This document shows, piece after piece, positions 9,702 through 20,308 of a stretch of DNA of 64,000 nt. The stretch's first letter is position 1. The number at the start of each line of letters is the position of its first letter. The position numbers and the translations under genes are program-made. Source of the stretch: Ananas comosus (Eukaryota > Streptophyta > Magnoliopsida > Poales > Bromeliaceae); the NCBI RefSeq assembly GCF_001540865.1, contig NC_033626.1, positions 13,831,422-13,895,421 on the forward strand. The letters are read 5' to 3'. A model generated the notes under the pieces. The model did not search any database, was not told the DNA's origin, and saw only the letters and a program-made list of their open reading frames with translations.

Positions 9702-12700
9702 ATGGCCACTTGGCGTCGGAGCGCGGTTCTCGCGACGCTCTGGACCCTCGTTATCGTTTGCGTCACCCCCTTCGATCTCATTTGTAAGTGTATCTATCCT
9801 GATCTGAAGAGAAGAGAACGATCGGAGCGAAGTATTTGATGATCCGTTTATGTTTTTCATGTTGAACAGCGTCGAGATTTCTACAATCTGCTTGATCATG
9901 ACGTTTTTTTGGCTTGTTTTTGATTGTTTTCGCAGCAAATGGGGCTTCTAATGATGACGATGAGTCGCCTCTGGTACGATTCGCCTCTTTGCATGTCTGT
10001 TACTGGATTTTGCCGTTGTTTTCCCTTTTCTTTTGTTTGATTTGTTATTATTTTTGATATCTAGGGTTTTGGGGATGAGAGCGGGGAGAATAGCATGCTT
10101 CTTGATCTGGTGTTCAGTTTTTTATTGCTCAAAATTCTCCAATAGTTTATTCGATTTTCTTTAGTGCCTTTTTTTTTTTCTTTCTTTTTTAATTTGTGGT
10201 GATCACATTTTTGTTATAGGAGGCCTTCGGCATGGCGAAAGAGCCAATGGAGATAGCTCATACTGATAGTCTAAGTGATTCGGATCAGTTGGAGGTTGAA
10301 TTAGCTGCGTTGCCGACCAATGGTAAGGTTTTTGTGCTCTTTTTTTTTATTATTGAAATTAGGGTTCTGTTTTCACTCAAAAAGAAATTAAGTTCTACGT
10401 GTTTCTTGCTAATCTGAACTATTATCTGCTCCTCAATCTTCTTAGTTGAGGCTTCAATAGAAATTATACGTACATGAAGCATTGATGAAGATATTTCAGT
10501 TTACTTTCTTGGTTCATGTCATTTTTATGTATAGAAAAGCAACGCAAGAGCCCTGCGGAACATCATTGCCGGGTGTTGTTGGCAATTGATGAAGGTTTTC
10601 GATCAGAAAAAGATGGCATCGTCAATCAATTGACGAACCAAGAGATTGGCAACAATGGGTTGGAGAAACCCAAGGAGAGACAAGAGAAGATTGATGTGAG
10701 TGCAGTGAATCCGAAAGATGCATCTGTTTTAGTCAAGCAGGTAAGTTTAATTAACTAAATATAATATAGTCTGATTCTTGTCAAGCATAGTATTTCCTGC
10801 TTTTGAATATCTAGATTTTTCTTTAGTATGGCATTTATTAGAAAATATGGTCAGCAGTCTCTGTTCCAGATATGGCTTCTGACTTTCTGCACTTGTTGTT
10901 GCATCTCTTGATCTTTATGATAAAATTGTAGATTTAGTAGCTTCTGGGTTCTTGACTTACTTTTTCGCCCCTTAATATGAACAATGTAGGGAAATTCTCA
11001 TCAATTTCTGGATAGATTTAGCTATGCAGTGTTACTTATATTTTCGGTGTCATGGTCTTCTATTGACTCTACTGCTGTTGCATTTGATTTTTAGGTTCAT
11101 TTGGTAAATTTGAGAAGTTATGCAGTGATTAAAATTTTCTTGATATTGTATGTGCTAATAGAATAAAAAGAAAATGATAGCATAATAATGATAATTGTCC
11201 TAAAAATGAAATCCAACAAGTTTTACTAGTTTTACCAATTTTTACTCAGTGGATTTTACCTGCCATAACCATAGCCACCATTTTTCTGTCAGAGCTATCC
11301 CATGGCTAATATACTTTTTGAGTACTTATTCTTTTCTTTTTCTTTTGCTTTTCAGGGGAATAACAGTGAAATTCGCACTGAAAATCATATTATTGCATCT
11401 CCTAGTAAACTTAGTAGAGGACCCATAATTTTTCATGATGCAATGATACACCGTCTTAAGGATCAGTTGACAAAGGCAAAAGCCTCCCTTAGCCTTCAAT
11501 CAACACTCAGTGATTCCAACTTCACAAAGGAACTCTGCACGCAAATAAGGGATGTTCAGCGAGCACTTGGTGATGCAACAAAGGACTCAGATTTGCCCAA
11601 GAAGTAAGTTTCCCATTGCATCTATCTACTACTGATTAACTTAAGAAAATTCTCACACTTGTTATTTGTTTGAACTTGTACGTGGGGGGCAAGGAAAGAC
11701 AAAACCACATTGAGTATAACCATGAATGCTGTAGTAACAATCACATGTATGCCCTCACAATACTATCTACTTACAATATACGCTCCTGTAAAATCGGGGT
11801 TTTCTTATATACCTCTTCAAGTTGTCATTTCTTGCAAATATACTCTTATCCTAATTTGGTCAGTTATCCACTTTAGGACAAAAGCTGGATTTTATTAAAA
11901 CAAATTTTCTAAAGAGAGGCATTTTTACTAGTATAAGGGTGTAAGGATTTAAGTTTTTGAAGGGCATATATGAAAGTCTAGGATTCACAGGGGTGGTACA
12001 TATGTAAATAGATTTCGGTCCAAAAAAATGTAAATTGATGATTTTGCCAGGCTATAGCATGTAAACATCTCGTTACATTATTGTCAGTCTCCTTTCCTAA
12101 GGTGCCTAATTCTGCTACAGTGCTGAGGATAAACTAAAGGCCCTGGAAGAATCTTTGACTAAGAGCAAGCAGATTCAAGATGACTGCCCTGCTGTTGTAA
12201 GAAAGCTTGATGCGAAGTATCAACCAGTGCGGAATAAATTACGCGATGATAAGAGATTTGCAAGCGTATTAACACAAAATGTAGCTAAATCTCTCCCCAG
12301 AGAAATCCACTGTCTGGCGCTGCGACTTACAGCTCAGTATTATGCATCGTCCTCCAGCCAACAGCAGTTTCCTAATGTAGAAAAGCTTGAGGACCCTAAA
12401 CTGTACCATTATGTACTCATCTCAGATAATGTTTTGGCGGCAGGAGTCGTCGTGAAATCTGCTGTCTATTTTGCTAACGTAAACTACTCGACTGCTATTT
12501 CCATGACTTATTTCTTAATGCCATCTGAATTATTTGTGTTAGGGTCTTTAACCCTGGTATTGAGCATTGACTGTTATTGTTATCACTCATTAATTCTTTT
12601 TTCCAGCAATGGTAAGAAACCAATATAGGGGCTTCTACATATATATTTCTGCAAGATCATTTATTTACAAACATCTTATGTGCAAATACTGCTGTCGGCT

Positions 12701-13955
12701 GAGTTTTCTCATATACCTGTTGAAAGTGCAAGCTCTTACAAAAGTATCGTAATTTAAGTTGGGAACTCATTCGATTCATGGGAAAAAGTCAGTTTAGAAA
12801 AGTTCCTTTTTTTTTTTCTTCCAAAAAGAGTAAAAGTTGGCTGTTTTGAAAGTAGAAGGTTATATGTTTAAGAAATAAAGTTTCTTAATTGCAATACGAT
12901 ATTTCAGCATTCAGATTTTGCTGGGATAGATATTTAACCGGTAGTAATTAACTTTCTGACTTCTTTTTCTCTTGTAGGAGCCCGAGAATCATGTTTTCCA
13001 CATTTTGACTGATGAAATCCACTATGCTGCGATGAGTATGTGGTTTCTAGCTAATCCACCTGGTGAAGCAGCTATTGAAGTTCGATACATGGAAGAGTTC
13101 TCGTGGATTAATTCAAGCTACAGCCCAGCCATGAAACAGCTCGAATCTGACTCTTTGATCGATTTCTACTTTAAGACTCGTAACGTCCTACCTGATGGGA
13201 ACTTAAAATACCGGAACCCGAAATACCTATCTATGCTGAACCACCTCCGGTTCTATATCCCGGAGATCTTCCCAAAACTCAATAAGGTGATTTTTTTGGA
13301 TGATGATATAGTGGTTCAGCAAGATCTTACGGGTCTTTGGTCCATTGATTTAAAGGGAATGGTTAATGGTGCTGTTGAGACCTGTCGTGACGACTTCCAT
13401 AGGTTCAGTCAATATCTCAATTTCTCAAATCCTCTAATTGTCAAAACTGATGTTGACCCTCAAAGTTGTGGTTGGGCTTTCGGCATGAACATATTCGATC
13501 TGGTGGAGTGGAGAAAGAAGAATATAACTGATATCTATCACTACTGGCAAAATCTGGTAATATAGGATAAATTTGATTTGAATTAGACACACATTTTTGC
13601 ACTATCTGTTTATTCTTGCAACATGTTCCCTTGTTATAAAATTTTATAGTCGATTTGGCTTTTGTACTGTGTGCAGAACGACAACAGGAGCTTATGGCAA
13701 TTGGGCACTCTTCCGGTCGGTCTTCTCGCCTTCTGGAAACAAACAATGCCTATTTCGAAAACGTGGCATGTCTTGGGCCTCGGGTACAACCGGGAGATTA
13801 GCCACGATGATATTAAACAAGCTGCTGTCATACACTTCAACGGGAATTCGAAGCCTTGGTTAGAGACCGCCATTCCCCATTTCCGCCGCTACTGGACAAG
13901 GTTCGTGGACTACGATCAGGTTTACCTCCGCGACTGCAAGATGAAATCCTTTTGA
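9702..13955 (+). CDS. Galacturonosyltransferase of the GAUT3/GAUT4 type (pectin synthesis)
   Basis: Eight exons join in frame to 630 residues: 9702-9783, 9936-9973, 10220-10322, 10535-10740, 11356-11603, 12121-12478, 12978-13556 and 13677-13955; all introns have GT and AG ends. A signal anchor at about residues 8-25 predicts a type II Golgi protein. A variable stem leads to the conserved GAUT segment with DATKDSDLPK and KQIQDDC. The GT8 domain carries the DDD metal and UDP-sugar motif at residues 453-455 (FLDDDIVVQ) and the HFNGNSKPW motif at 591-599 (H-x2-G-x2-KPW). Family knowledge: GAUTs transfer galacturonic acid from UDP-GalA to homogalacturonan. The sequence around NPKYLSMLNHLRFY and NGAVETC fits the GAUT3/4 branch, and 630 residues is near the usual length. 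The linker around residues 285-300 diverges from the usual ADEQ-containing helix. It is judged functional. Confidence 0.92.
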
Positions 13956-15080
13956 TGGTATCTTAGTTCTTTTAACCCCAAAAAAGCTGTGCATATTGTT
14001 CCTTATTTTTTGAGGATTTGATTCTTCAAACCATTGACCTGTTCAGATCACTTCTTTTGATACTGTAGATAATCATACTGTCTAGAGTTTTCATTCTTTT
14101 ATATCCTTTTCTAAATCTTTCCTATATACAAATGTTCAGAGAAATTGTAACGACACACACAGGATGCAAAACTAATACATTTGTTTCTTCTTTAGTGAAA
14201 ACAAACTATTTTTCTCTGGTTATGGTTACTCTGCAGCTATAAACATTCGTTCTATTTTGTCAATATTTAAATTTGATTTGACTATTCTTTGCATTGGATC
14301 TGTTACTGTCGTGGGTGGGTGATGCCGGGAAGGACAGAGCCAAGGGCCCCGGGTTCATCAGGGCCGCTCATCACATGGACGGTCTGCTTTATATTAATGC
14401 CACGTGGACGGTGGATGGATTCGTCTCGTTTTGAGAACCACATTCGCCAAATTTTTGTTCTGCACATTGTTTTTCTCAATCCGGTGACGTTGTTGCTGCA
14501 GGCGCCTGACAAAATTGACTGGGTACTCTGGTAGGCCGTTTAACGACTTAAACACACAGCTAGATATATGGCTACTTTTCAACCCAATAAACCCTCCACG
14601 AGTTAAACGGTCTGACTCAATTCCATGACTTGATCATTCCGTAAAGAATATCATTTTATTAATAAGTGAAAGAAATTTTATCAAAATTAATTATGTTAGC
14701 TGCTTTAATTTTACCGCACGTAACACAAAGGCTATACACATAAACTTCTACTTTTTCAAAACCGGATAAATAAAAGAAAGTTGCTTTGCCGAACATTTTG
14801 AACTGAGAGCCACAAACACTACCATGCTAAGCAAACGCTTCCTTAACTCCACTTACAACCGCCTACTCCCACCAAATACCCCCCGTCAACACGCATGACA
14901 TACGTAAGCTCCTTTGGACAGTATCATGTTCTCCGTTTATAAATATGTATGTAAAGAGGATGTGTAACCTTATCATCATGCAACAAACAACAAGGATCCA
15001 AATATATGTAGTTATTTATAGCTTTTTGAGCTGGTGAAAAAAAGGCTTAGAAAGAGGCCTTGAGATACTGGTCACGCAAA
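13956..15080. other. GAUT 3' UTR and intergenic DNA with TATA box for the next gene
   Basis: The first 200-300 bases are likely GAUT 3' UTR. Nothing else codes convincingly. A TATA-like TTATAAAT at 14938-14945 lies about 135 bp before the ATG at 15081 and is the probable core promoter of that small gene. Confidence 0.6.
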
Positions 15081-15332
15081 ATGGACGCCTTGGTGATCAG
15101 TGAAGGTGGGTACGGAGGAGAGGCTCTCTACTGTTTGATCATCCTTTGGCTCTCGATCATGTCGTGGATCGTGTTTACATGCGTCGACGACGATGATCCT
15201 GAAGCCTCTCAAGGGAAGGGCGGACGCGGCCACAGAAGCCGCACCATGTTCATCGGCGCCGAGCGGTTCTGCGACGGCACGGGAGAGGGATGCAGTGGAG
15301 GCTACGGTGTGTGTGGCAATTGTGTTTATTAA
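15081..15332 (+). CDS. Small single-pass membrane protein with Gly/Cys-rich tail (83 aa)
   Basis: ORF of 83 codons from the first ATG after a TATA-like box; an upstream TTG extension of seven codons lacks an ATG. Residues about 15-36 form one hydrophobic segment (ALYCLIILWLSIMSWIVF), followed directly by CVDDDDPEAS, then a basic Gly-rich region and a Cys/Gly-rich end (CDGTGEGCSGG, CGNC). A second ORF 1.4 kb downstream has exactly the same length and layout: Gly-containing N-terminus, membrane segment, Cys plus Asp pair, Ser/Gly-rich tail. The pair therefore looks like a diverged tandem duplication. I do not recognise the family. The membrane span and possible extracellular or cytosolic Gly-rich tail are seen; any role is unknown. 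Confidence 0.65.
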   Translation: MDALVISEGGYGGEALYCLIILWLSIMSWIVFTCVDDDDPEASQGKGGRGHRSRTMFIGAERFCDGTGEGCSGGYGVCGNCVY

Positions 15333-16680
15333 TTATTACCTTGTACATATATATATATATAAAAAATAAATCCTATAAGAGGAAACTGGCTATATATGCT
15401 TTTCTCTTTTCTTTTCTTTTTGTTGGAAATATATTCCCCAGTTCGTTGATGAGAACTGATGTGTGTTTTTCCTATGTAAAAAGCAAGAGAAAATAATGCT
15501 GAAGTTAAAATTTCATGTGGTTAATTTCTCTAGTGTTTAAAGTAACAAGATCTTCTTCAAGGTCAGGAACTATGACCACCGCAATATTTGAGGCGTGAAT
15601 ACGACAGTAAGGACTTCATCATGAGACGGTAAAAATTATTCAAGTTGCAGAAATCAATAGTAGAAAGCTTGTTTTTCTGGATTATTGAAACTAAATTAAG
15701 CTCGTAAATTCAATCTGGAGCGCCAAAATTTTGCTTGATTTGATTCGTGTATTAGGCGATCTTTTTTCTTGTTTCTTAATCCTACCCCTATGCCTCTATA
15801 CCCCAAAATCTAAGCTATAATGTTTAAAATCCAAAACGTTAATTAGGGGGCGCTAATTTTGTTTGTGAGTCACACAAGCGAGAGGATCGAAATCCCAATC
15901 TTCGGGACGGCAATCCAGATAACAATTATAAAACTAGCCTAGTAGTTGTTAGGTGGGTCTCCTTTGTTACTTGCACCGCAAGGAATAGGAAACGAGAAAG
16001 CGTTTCTACGTACCTGCTTGATTAGAAAAGCAGGGAGGGGGCGAACGACCCACCCAGCGAGAGTCAGATGCATGTGATTCGCTTTTTTACTTCACGAGCT
16101 TTACACATCATATTGCTGGAGCAAACTCTCTAGCCGCTAATAATGTAACAGTTCGGATCAAGGAACATTAAAAAAAAAAAAGAAAAAAGGGTGATACTTG
16201 AGAACGACTAATTCAACAGATATGAGCATATTTTGGTGCTGCTGTAGTTTTAAAAAGAAATGCTATGAATCTTTCTTAATATTGTTATAAAGTTGTTTGA
16301 AGTGCGCCCGTAAACTAATTGAAATTATATTAAATTTTGTAGCCCAAGTTGGAAACCGAGGAGAGCAAAAGCTCGATCGGGGTCCAATTTTCTTACTGCG
16401 ATGAGCCAGCTGGGTTGGCTCACCCAAACCTGACCGGTGTAATCATTTGGGCGCGTACAAAACGGGCTCAGAGGGGAACGTGGAAAAAGCAGTTCCAAGA
16501 ACCCCTCCACAATAATTAGTTGGTCTTCTTCCCTCTCGTACTCCCTCTGTGCAAGCATATAATTTTGTCGGCCAATTATGAATCTAATGCAACTGTGGAT
16601 TAGCACCAATAATATCTCTACCCCACAATTTGGAACTTAATTTCCACATTATAATCATTGGTACGTTGAGCACTTTGTGC
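15333..16680. other. Intergenic DNA between the two small membrane-protein genes
   Basis: No gene supported. It includes a short AT run at about 15346-15362 in the probable 3' UTR of the preceding gene and an A-rich tract near 16169-16188. The last 250 bases show a minus-strand open frame without homology clues. Confidence 0.6.
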
Positions 16681-16690
16681 CTATAAATAT
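16681..16690 (+). promoter_or_regulatory. TATA box of the gene at 16781
   Basis: CTATAAATAT lies about 95 bp before the ATG, and a GT/GA-rich leader lies between. Position and sequence are typical for a plant core promoter. Confidence 0.6.
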
Positions 16691-16780
16691 TCACATCAAT
16701 TTGATTCTCTTTAGAGATAAATAGAAAAAGTGTGTGTGTGTTTGTGTGTATAAGAGAGAGAGAGTGTATAAGAGAGAGAG

Positions 16781-17032
16781 ATGCTGAGAATGGTGGGAGC
16801 TCTTGTTGTTGGTAATGGTAATTACAGTGGTGCAAATGTTGTGTATAATTATCCCATGAGTTTATTGGTGCTTTGCATGGTTATGGCATCTTTAGTGGTG
16901 ATCGCCATGGCCATTTTTGCTTGTGGAGATGATGCTTCAAGTGAAGGCTCCAGCAAACGGCATGGTGTTAACCCTGCGGCCGATTTCAATGGCGGTAGTG
17001 GCAAAGGCGGTGGTGAAAACAGTGGCAACTAA
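16781..17032 (+). CDS. Small single-pass membrane protein, paralogue-like partner of the gene at 15081 (83 aa)
   Basis: ORF of 83 codons, preceded by a TATA box and a GA-rich leader. Residues about 27-47 are hydrophobic (MSLLVLCMVMASLVVIAMAI), followed by FACGDDASSEGSSK, a Cys-Asp-Asp pattern at the membrane boundary like the CVDDDD of the upstream gene. The tail is Gly/Ser/Asn-rich (GGSGKGGGENSGN) but lacks the cysteines of the other copy. Identical length, same strand and 1.4-kb spacing suggest tandem duplication followed by strong divergence. Function is not recognised. Such small Gly-tailed membrane proteins are often left unannotated in plants, so transcript support would be the deciding evidence. 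Confidence 0.65.
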   Translation: MLRMVGALVVGNGNYSGANVVYNYPMSLLVLCMVMASLVVIAMAIFACGDDASSEGSSKRHGVNPAADFNGGSGKGGGENSGN

Positions 17033-18080
17033 TTAATTAGGTTGTGGAGAATGCTCGCTAGTAGCGGTTGCAGTGGCAATGTAATTTAGTTTATTAAAAA
17101 TAGTGTTCGCTTTGTGTAATTGGCTAGTCCCGAATATCTTATTTGCTTAAATAGAATTGTTCTTTGAGTGTAATAAGATGTGAATGAGTATTGCTTGTTG
17201 TCGATTATGAGCTATTGTCTCAATATTTTTTAAAAAGTACTTTTGTTGTGTAGTAATAGTGGTGATTTTTTTGCATAGAAGAGTACTAACGTACTTTTCT
17301 GATTGTATATATACTAGTATAAATTCATAGATTGAGTTCATTTTGTAAACAATTTTGTGTAGTACAGCTGGTAAGTAAAAATAGATTATACAAATTAAAC
17401 AGTTTTTCTACAAAGAATAAGTGGATCCTCATTTGTGAATCTACTTTGTCATTGATCTAGATCTGTCCATGTCAATATGCTATGATGAAAGTTAATTAAG
17501 CTAATGTGGATTATTCTCAAGTAAACAGTAAAAAGGTGTAATGTGCTTCTACAGCAACAACCAAAAAAAAGAAGAAGAGAAATTTAATTAAATAAATTTG
17601 GTAGTTCTTCTCTGAGTAATTTCAATTAAACAATGCTTATATGAGACTCTATCTAGTGCAAACGAGCCGTTATTTATTTACTTATTTATTTAGACATTAA
17701 TTACAAGCTATAAAAGGGCTTCTATATAGGAGGTTGTAGGATTTTTTTTCTTTTTTTCTCCTTTTCTTTTTAATCTCAAAATAAAAAAAAAAAACCTATG
17801 TGGATTTTCCACAGCAGCGAAACATTGATCGTACGGAATTTAATTTTTAATTTAACAAAAAGGGTCATTGATTGAGATTCCAAATGGTAACATGCATGCG
17901 AAATGACTTTGGGCCAAAAGGAACCAATTGGGTGCAATACGTGTACTAGGATCACAAGGAATTTTCTAGAAAAGTAGCGTGGCCTAATTTAAAATTGCTT
18001 TCCTTGGACACTGCAATAAATGTATAAAAACGAACCAAAAGGACCGCACAAGAACATGACAGGGCTAAATCATGTCATAG
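17033..18080. other. AT-rich intergenic DNA
   Basis: 3' flank of the small membrane-protein gene, then AT-rich sequence without coding potential. It ends at the target duplication of the MITE that starts at 18090. Confidence 0.6.
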
Positions 18081-18089
18081 ATAAAGTTA

Positions 18090-18444
18090 GGGAAAACTTC
18101 AAAAAACCCCCTGTGGTTTCGTAGTTTCTCACTTTGCCCCCCTATGGTTTAAAGTATATCAATTTGCCTCCCTGTGGTTTCGTTTTTATCTTTTCGGTAG
18201 CTTTTTCGTTAATATTTCGTTAAATTATATACAAAAAACTTTAGATACCCATCTAGATTTATCAAATATTCACTTTAGTACCCTTTAATTTTAACTTTAT
18301 TACTGATTTAAGAAAAGAAAATAATGAAATTGATAAGAAAAAGAGAAAAACAAAACCACAGGGGGGCAAATTAATATATTTTAAACCACAGGGGGGCAAA
18401 GTGAGAAACTACGAAACCACAGGGGGGGTTTTTGAAGTTTTCCC
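18090..18444. mobile_element. Mutator-type MITE with long terminal inverted repeats
   Basis: A 355-bp element flanked by a perfect 9-bp target duplication ATAAAGTTA (18081-18089 and 18445-18453). The ends start GGGAAAACTTC and finish GAAGTTTTCCC, and the inverted repeats extend inward for roughly 90 bases with few mismatches (CTGTGGTTTCG blocks occur on both arms). A 9-bp duplication with long inverted repeats is the hallmark of Mutator-like elements. The 150-base interior is AT-rich and non-coding, so the element is non-autonomous. Confidence 0.9.
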
Positions 18445-18846
18445 ATAAAGTTATTTATAAGAAGAAGCATTGTGATGGATTTACTATCTTATAATAAAAA
18501 TTTCTGCAAGTGAAAAATTGTTTAAAATATAAAATATATTGTAATTATTGGTGAAAAAGATTGACACATATTATACAGATAATCAATTAATTTGTCCTGA
18601 TATCATTGTTTGGATAATTTTTTGTTTGTTTTATTTTGCGAATAAGATGGATAATGATGAATTGTCAAGGGATTAATATGCAAATGATATTATGGGTGGG
18701 ATTGTTATTATTATTATTATTATTTAGGTTAAAGCAAATCAGTAAGGAAGCGTAATCTCTATGTTACAACTTAATTATTAATAATAACATAACATAAAGT
18801 CTTCGCGTTGAAAGCTCCCAACCATCTTTTCCGGACAAAAATTGTA

Positions 18847-19064
18847 TGGGCATCCTCCCCAAACTAAAAGTTTGGGGAGGATGTGGATGGGCGCCGCATG
18901 GCCCGCGCGCGTCCATCCTCGCCCTCCTCTCCCCTCTGCCAACTTCTCTCTCTCTCTAAAAAACGGAGCTCATAATTATTTTTTTTTTTGGGTTTCCGAG
19001 GGTTGCGATGGGCGCTGCGCCGCACTGCATCATCCCCAAACAACTTGTTTGGGGACGATGCCCA
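18847..19064. mobile_element. Foldback-like element whose two ends are each a hairpin
   Basis: The 218-bp stretch starts TGGGCATCCTCCCCAAAC and ends in the near reverse complement. Each end is itself a hairpin: 18851-18883 has a perfect 15-bp stem with a 3-base loop, and 19028-19060 a 14-15-bp stem with one mismatch. The interior is GC-rich with GGGCGCCGC/GGGCGCTGCG blocks near the two sides. No clear target duplication was found, so transposon status is inferred from the structure. Confidence 0.6.
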
Positions 19065-19558
19065 GAAAATTTTTGCCCCTCTTTTCCTTACTCCAAAATG
19101 CTCTTTTTTTTTTCTTTTTTTTTTTCTCCTCTAATCCCCACACCCACTACTATTGAATTAAACAAAGAAAAAAAAATAAAAAAAGAGAGATTTTTTACTT
19201 AGACTTAATTTTGTATTGAGATCTATCAAACATTATTATATAAAATAAAGTTAAAAAAAATATATAAAAATATATTTCTGTGTTCTTCGATAATACTGCA
19301 GAAAATATATCGTAACCGACTCATCGCGAAATACTAAACGTAATATTACGTATGAAAATAAAAAATATTTTCTAACGTACTTTCTCATCGCACGTAACCT
19401 AATCTTCCCGCAATCCTAAAACAAACCTTAAATTTAAATATCTCTCTTCTTTTGCCAATCTCACGCGATATCCGAAACCCTAAACCTAGAAATCCACCTT
19501 CGACAAGTTCGACCCTTTCTTTTTTTCCTCTTTTCTTTCCGCACAAAAAGGTCGGTCG

Positions 19559-19562
<4 letters not shown>

Positions 19563-19593
<31 letters not shown>

Positions 19594-19687
19594 CTCCTCC
19601 CCCCCCTCTACGTTCCCATCAAACCCTAGAATCCCTGATCCCCCTTCTCCAAAATCGTCCATTCTGACATCTGTGTTGTGTTGATTC

Positions 19688-19724
<37 letters not shown>
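19563..19724 (+). repeat. Paired CT and GA microsatellites in the NF-YC 5' leader
   Basis: A CT run of about 28 bases (19563-19590) and a GA run of 34 bases (19691-19724) flank about 100 bases just before the NF-YC ATG. The runs are complementary, so if both are in the transcript the leader could form a long stem. The GA run directly follows TTCGCA/G, which resembles a splice acceptor, so removal of the region as an intron is an alternative. Confidence 0.75.
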
Positions 19725-19728
<4 letters not shown>

Positions 19729-19756
19729 AAGAGGACCTCTGAAGAAACCCTAGGCG

Positions 19757-19865
19757 ATGGATCAGAAGAGCCACGGGACCCCTCCTCCGGTGATCGGCGT
19801 CGGAACACCGGTGGCCTACCCCGCGGCCGCCGCGGCCGCGCCCTACCAAGCGTACCACCACCTCT

Positions 19866-19907
<42 letters not shown>

Positions 19908-20308
19908 TGCAGCTCTTCTGGGCGGATCAGTACCGCGAGATCGAGCAGACCACCGATTTCAAGAACCACAACCTCCCCCTCGCGCGCATAAAGAAGATCA
20001 TGAAGGCCGACGAGGACGTGCGCATGATCGCCGCCGAGGCGCCCGTCGTGTTCGCCCGCGCCTGCGAGATGTTCATCCTGGAGCTCACCCACCGCGGCTG
20101 GGCCCACGCCGAGGAGAACAAGCGCCGCACCCTGCAGAAGAGCGACATCGCCGCCGCCATCGCCCGGACCGACGTCTTCGACTTCCTCGTCGACATCGTG
20201 CCCAGGGAGGAGGGTAAGGACGATTCCATCCCCCGGCCCATCGGCGCCCCCGCCGCCGATCCCCTCACCTACTACTACGTCCAGCAGCCCCCGCCCCCGC
20301 AAATGTGA
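19757..20308 (+). CDS. NF-YC: NF-YC histone-fold subunit of the CCAAT-binding factor
   Basis: ORF of 183 residues. The N-terminus is Pro/Ala-rich and has a 13-residue poly-Gln tract at 38-50 encoded mostly by CAG. The histone-fold domain spans about residues 60-150, with the plant NF-YC signatures DFKNHNLPLARIKKIMK and NKRRTLQKSDIAAAI and the end FDFLVDIVPRE, all highly conserved. Family knowledge: NF-YC pairs with NF-YB through the histone fold, enters the nucleus and joins NF-YA or CONSTANS-type proteins to bind CCAAT or related DNA, influencing flowering, ABA response and development. The C-terminal tail after residue 152 is only about 30 residues, shorter than in many NF-YC4/9 proteins. 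The stop codon overlaps a good splice donor (GTGAGT at 20305), so a longer spliced form is possible. Confidence 0.93.

Noticed and set aside
12479..12628. Extension of GAUT exon 6 to the stop near 12628
   Set aside because: A phase-0 GT donor at 12479 joined to the AG before 12978 restores the conserved GAUT segment ending EPENHVFHILTD, so the extension is intron.
14289..14534. 81-codon frame downstream of GAUT
   Set aside because: No ATG context, domain or composition signal; overlapping frames on the other strand are equally open.
19619..20302. Minus-strand frame of 227 codons across NF-YC
   Set aside because: Exact antisense of the histone-fold gene, with low-complexity Gly/Val/Leu content caused by GC-rich codons and the CAG repeat.
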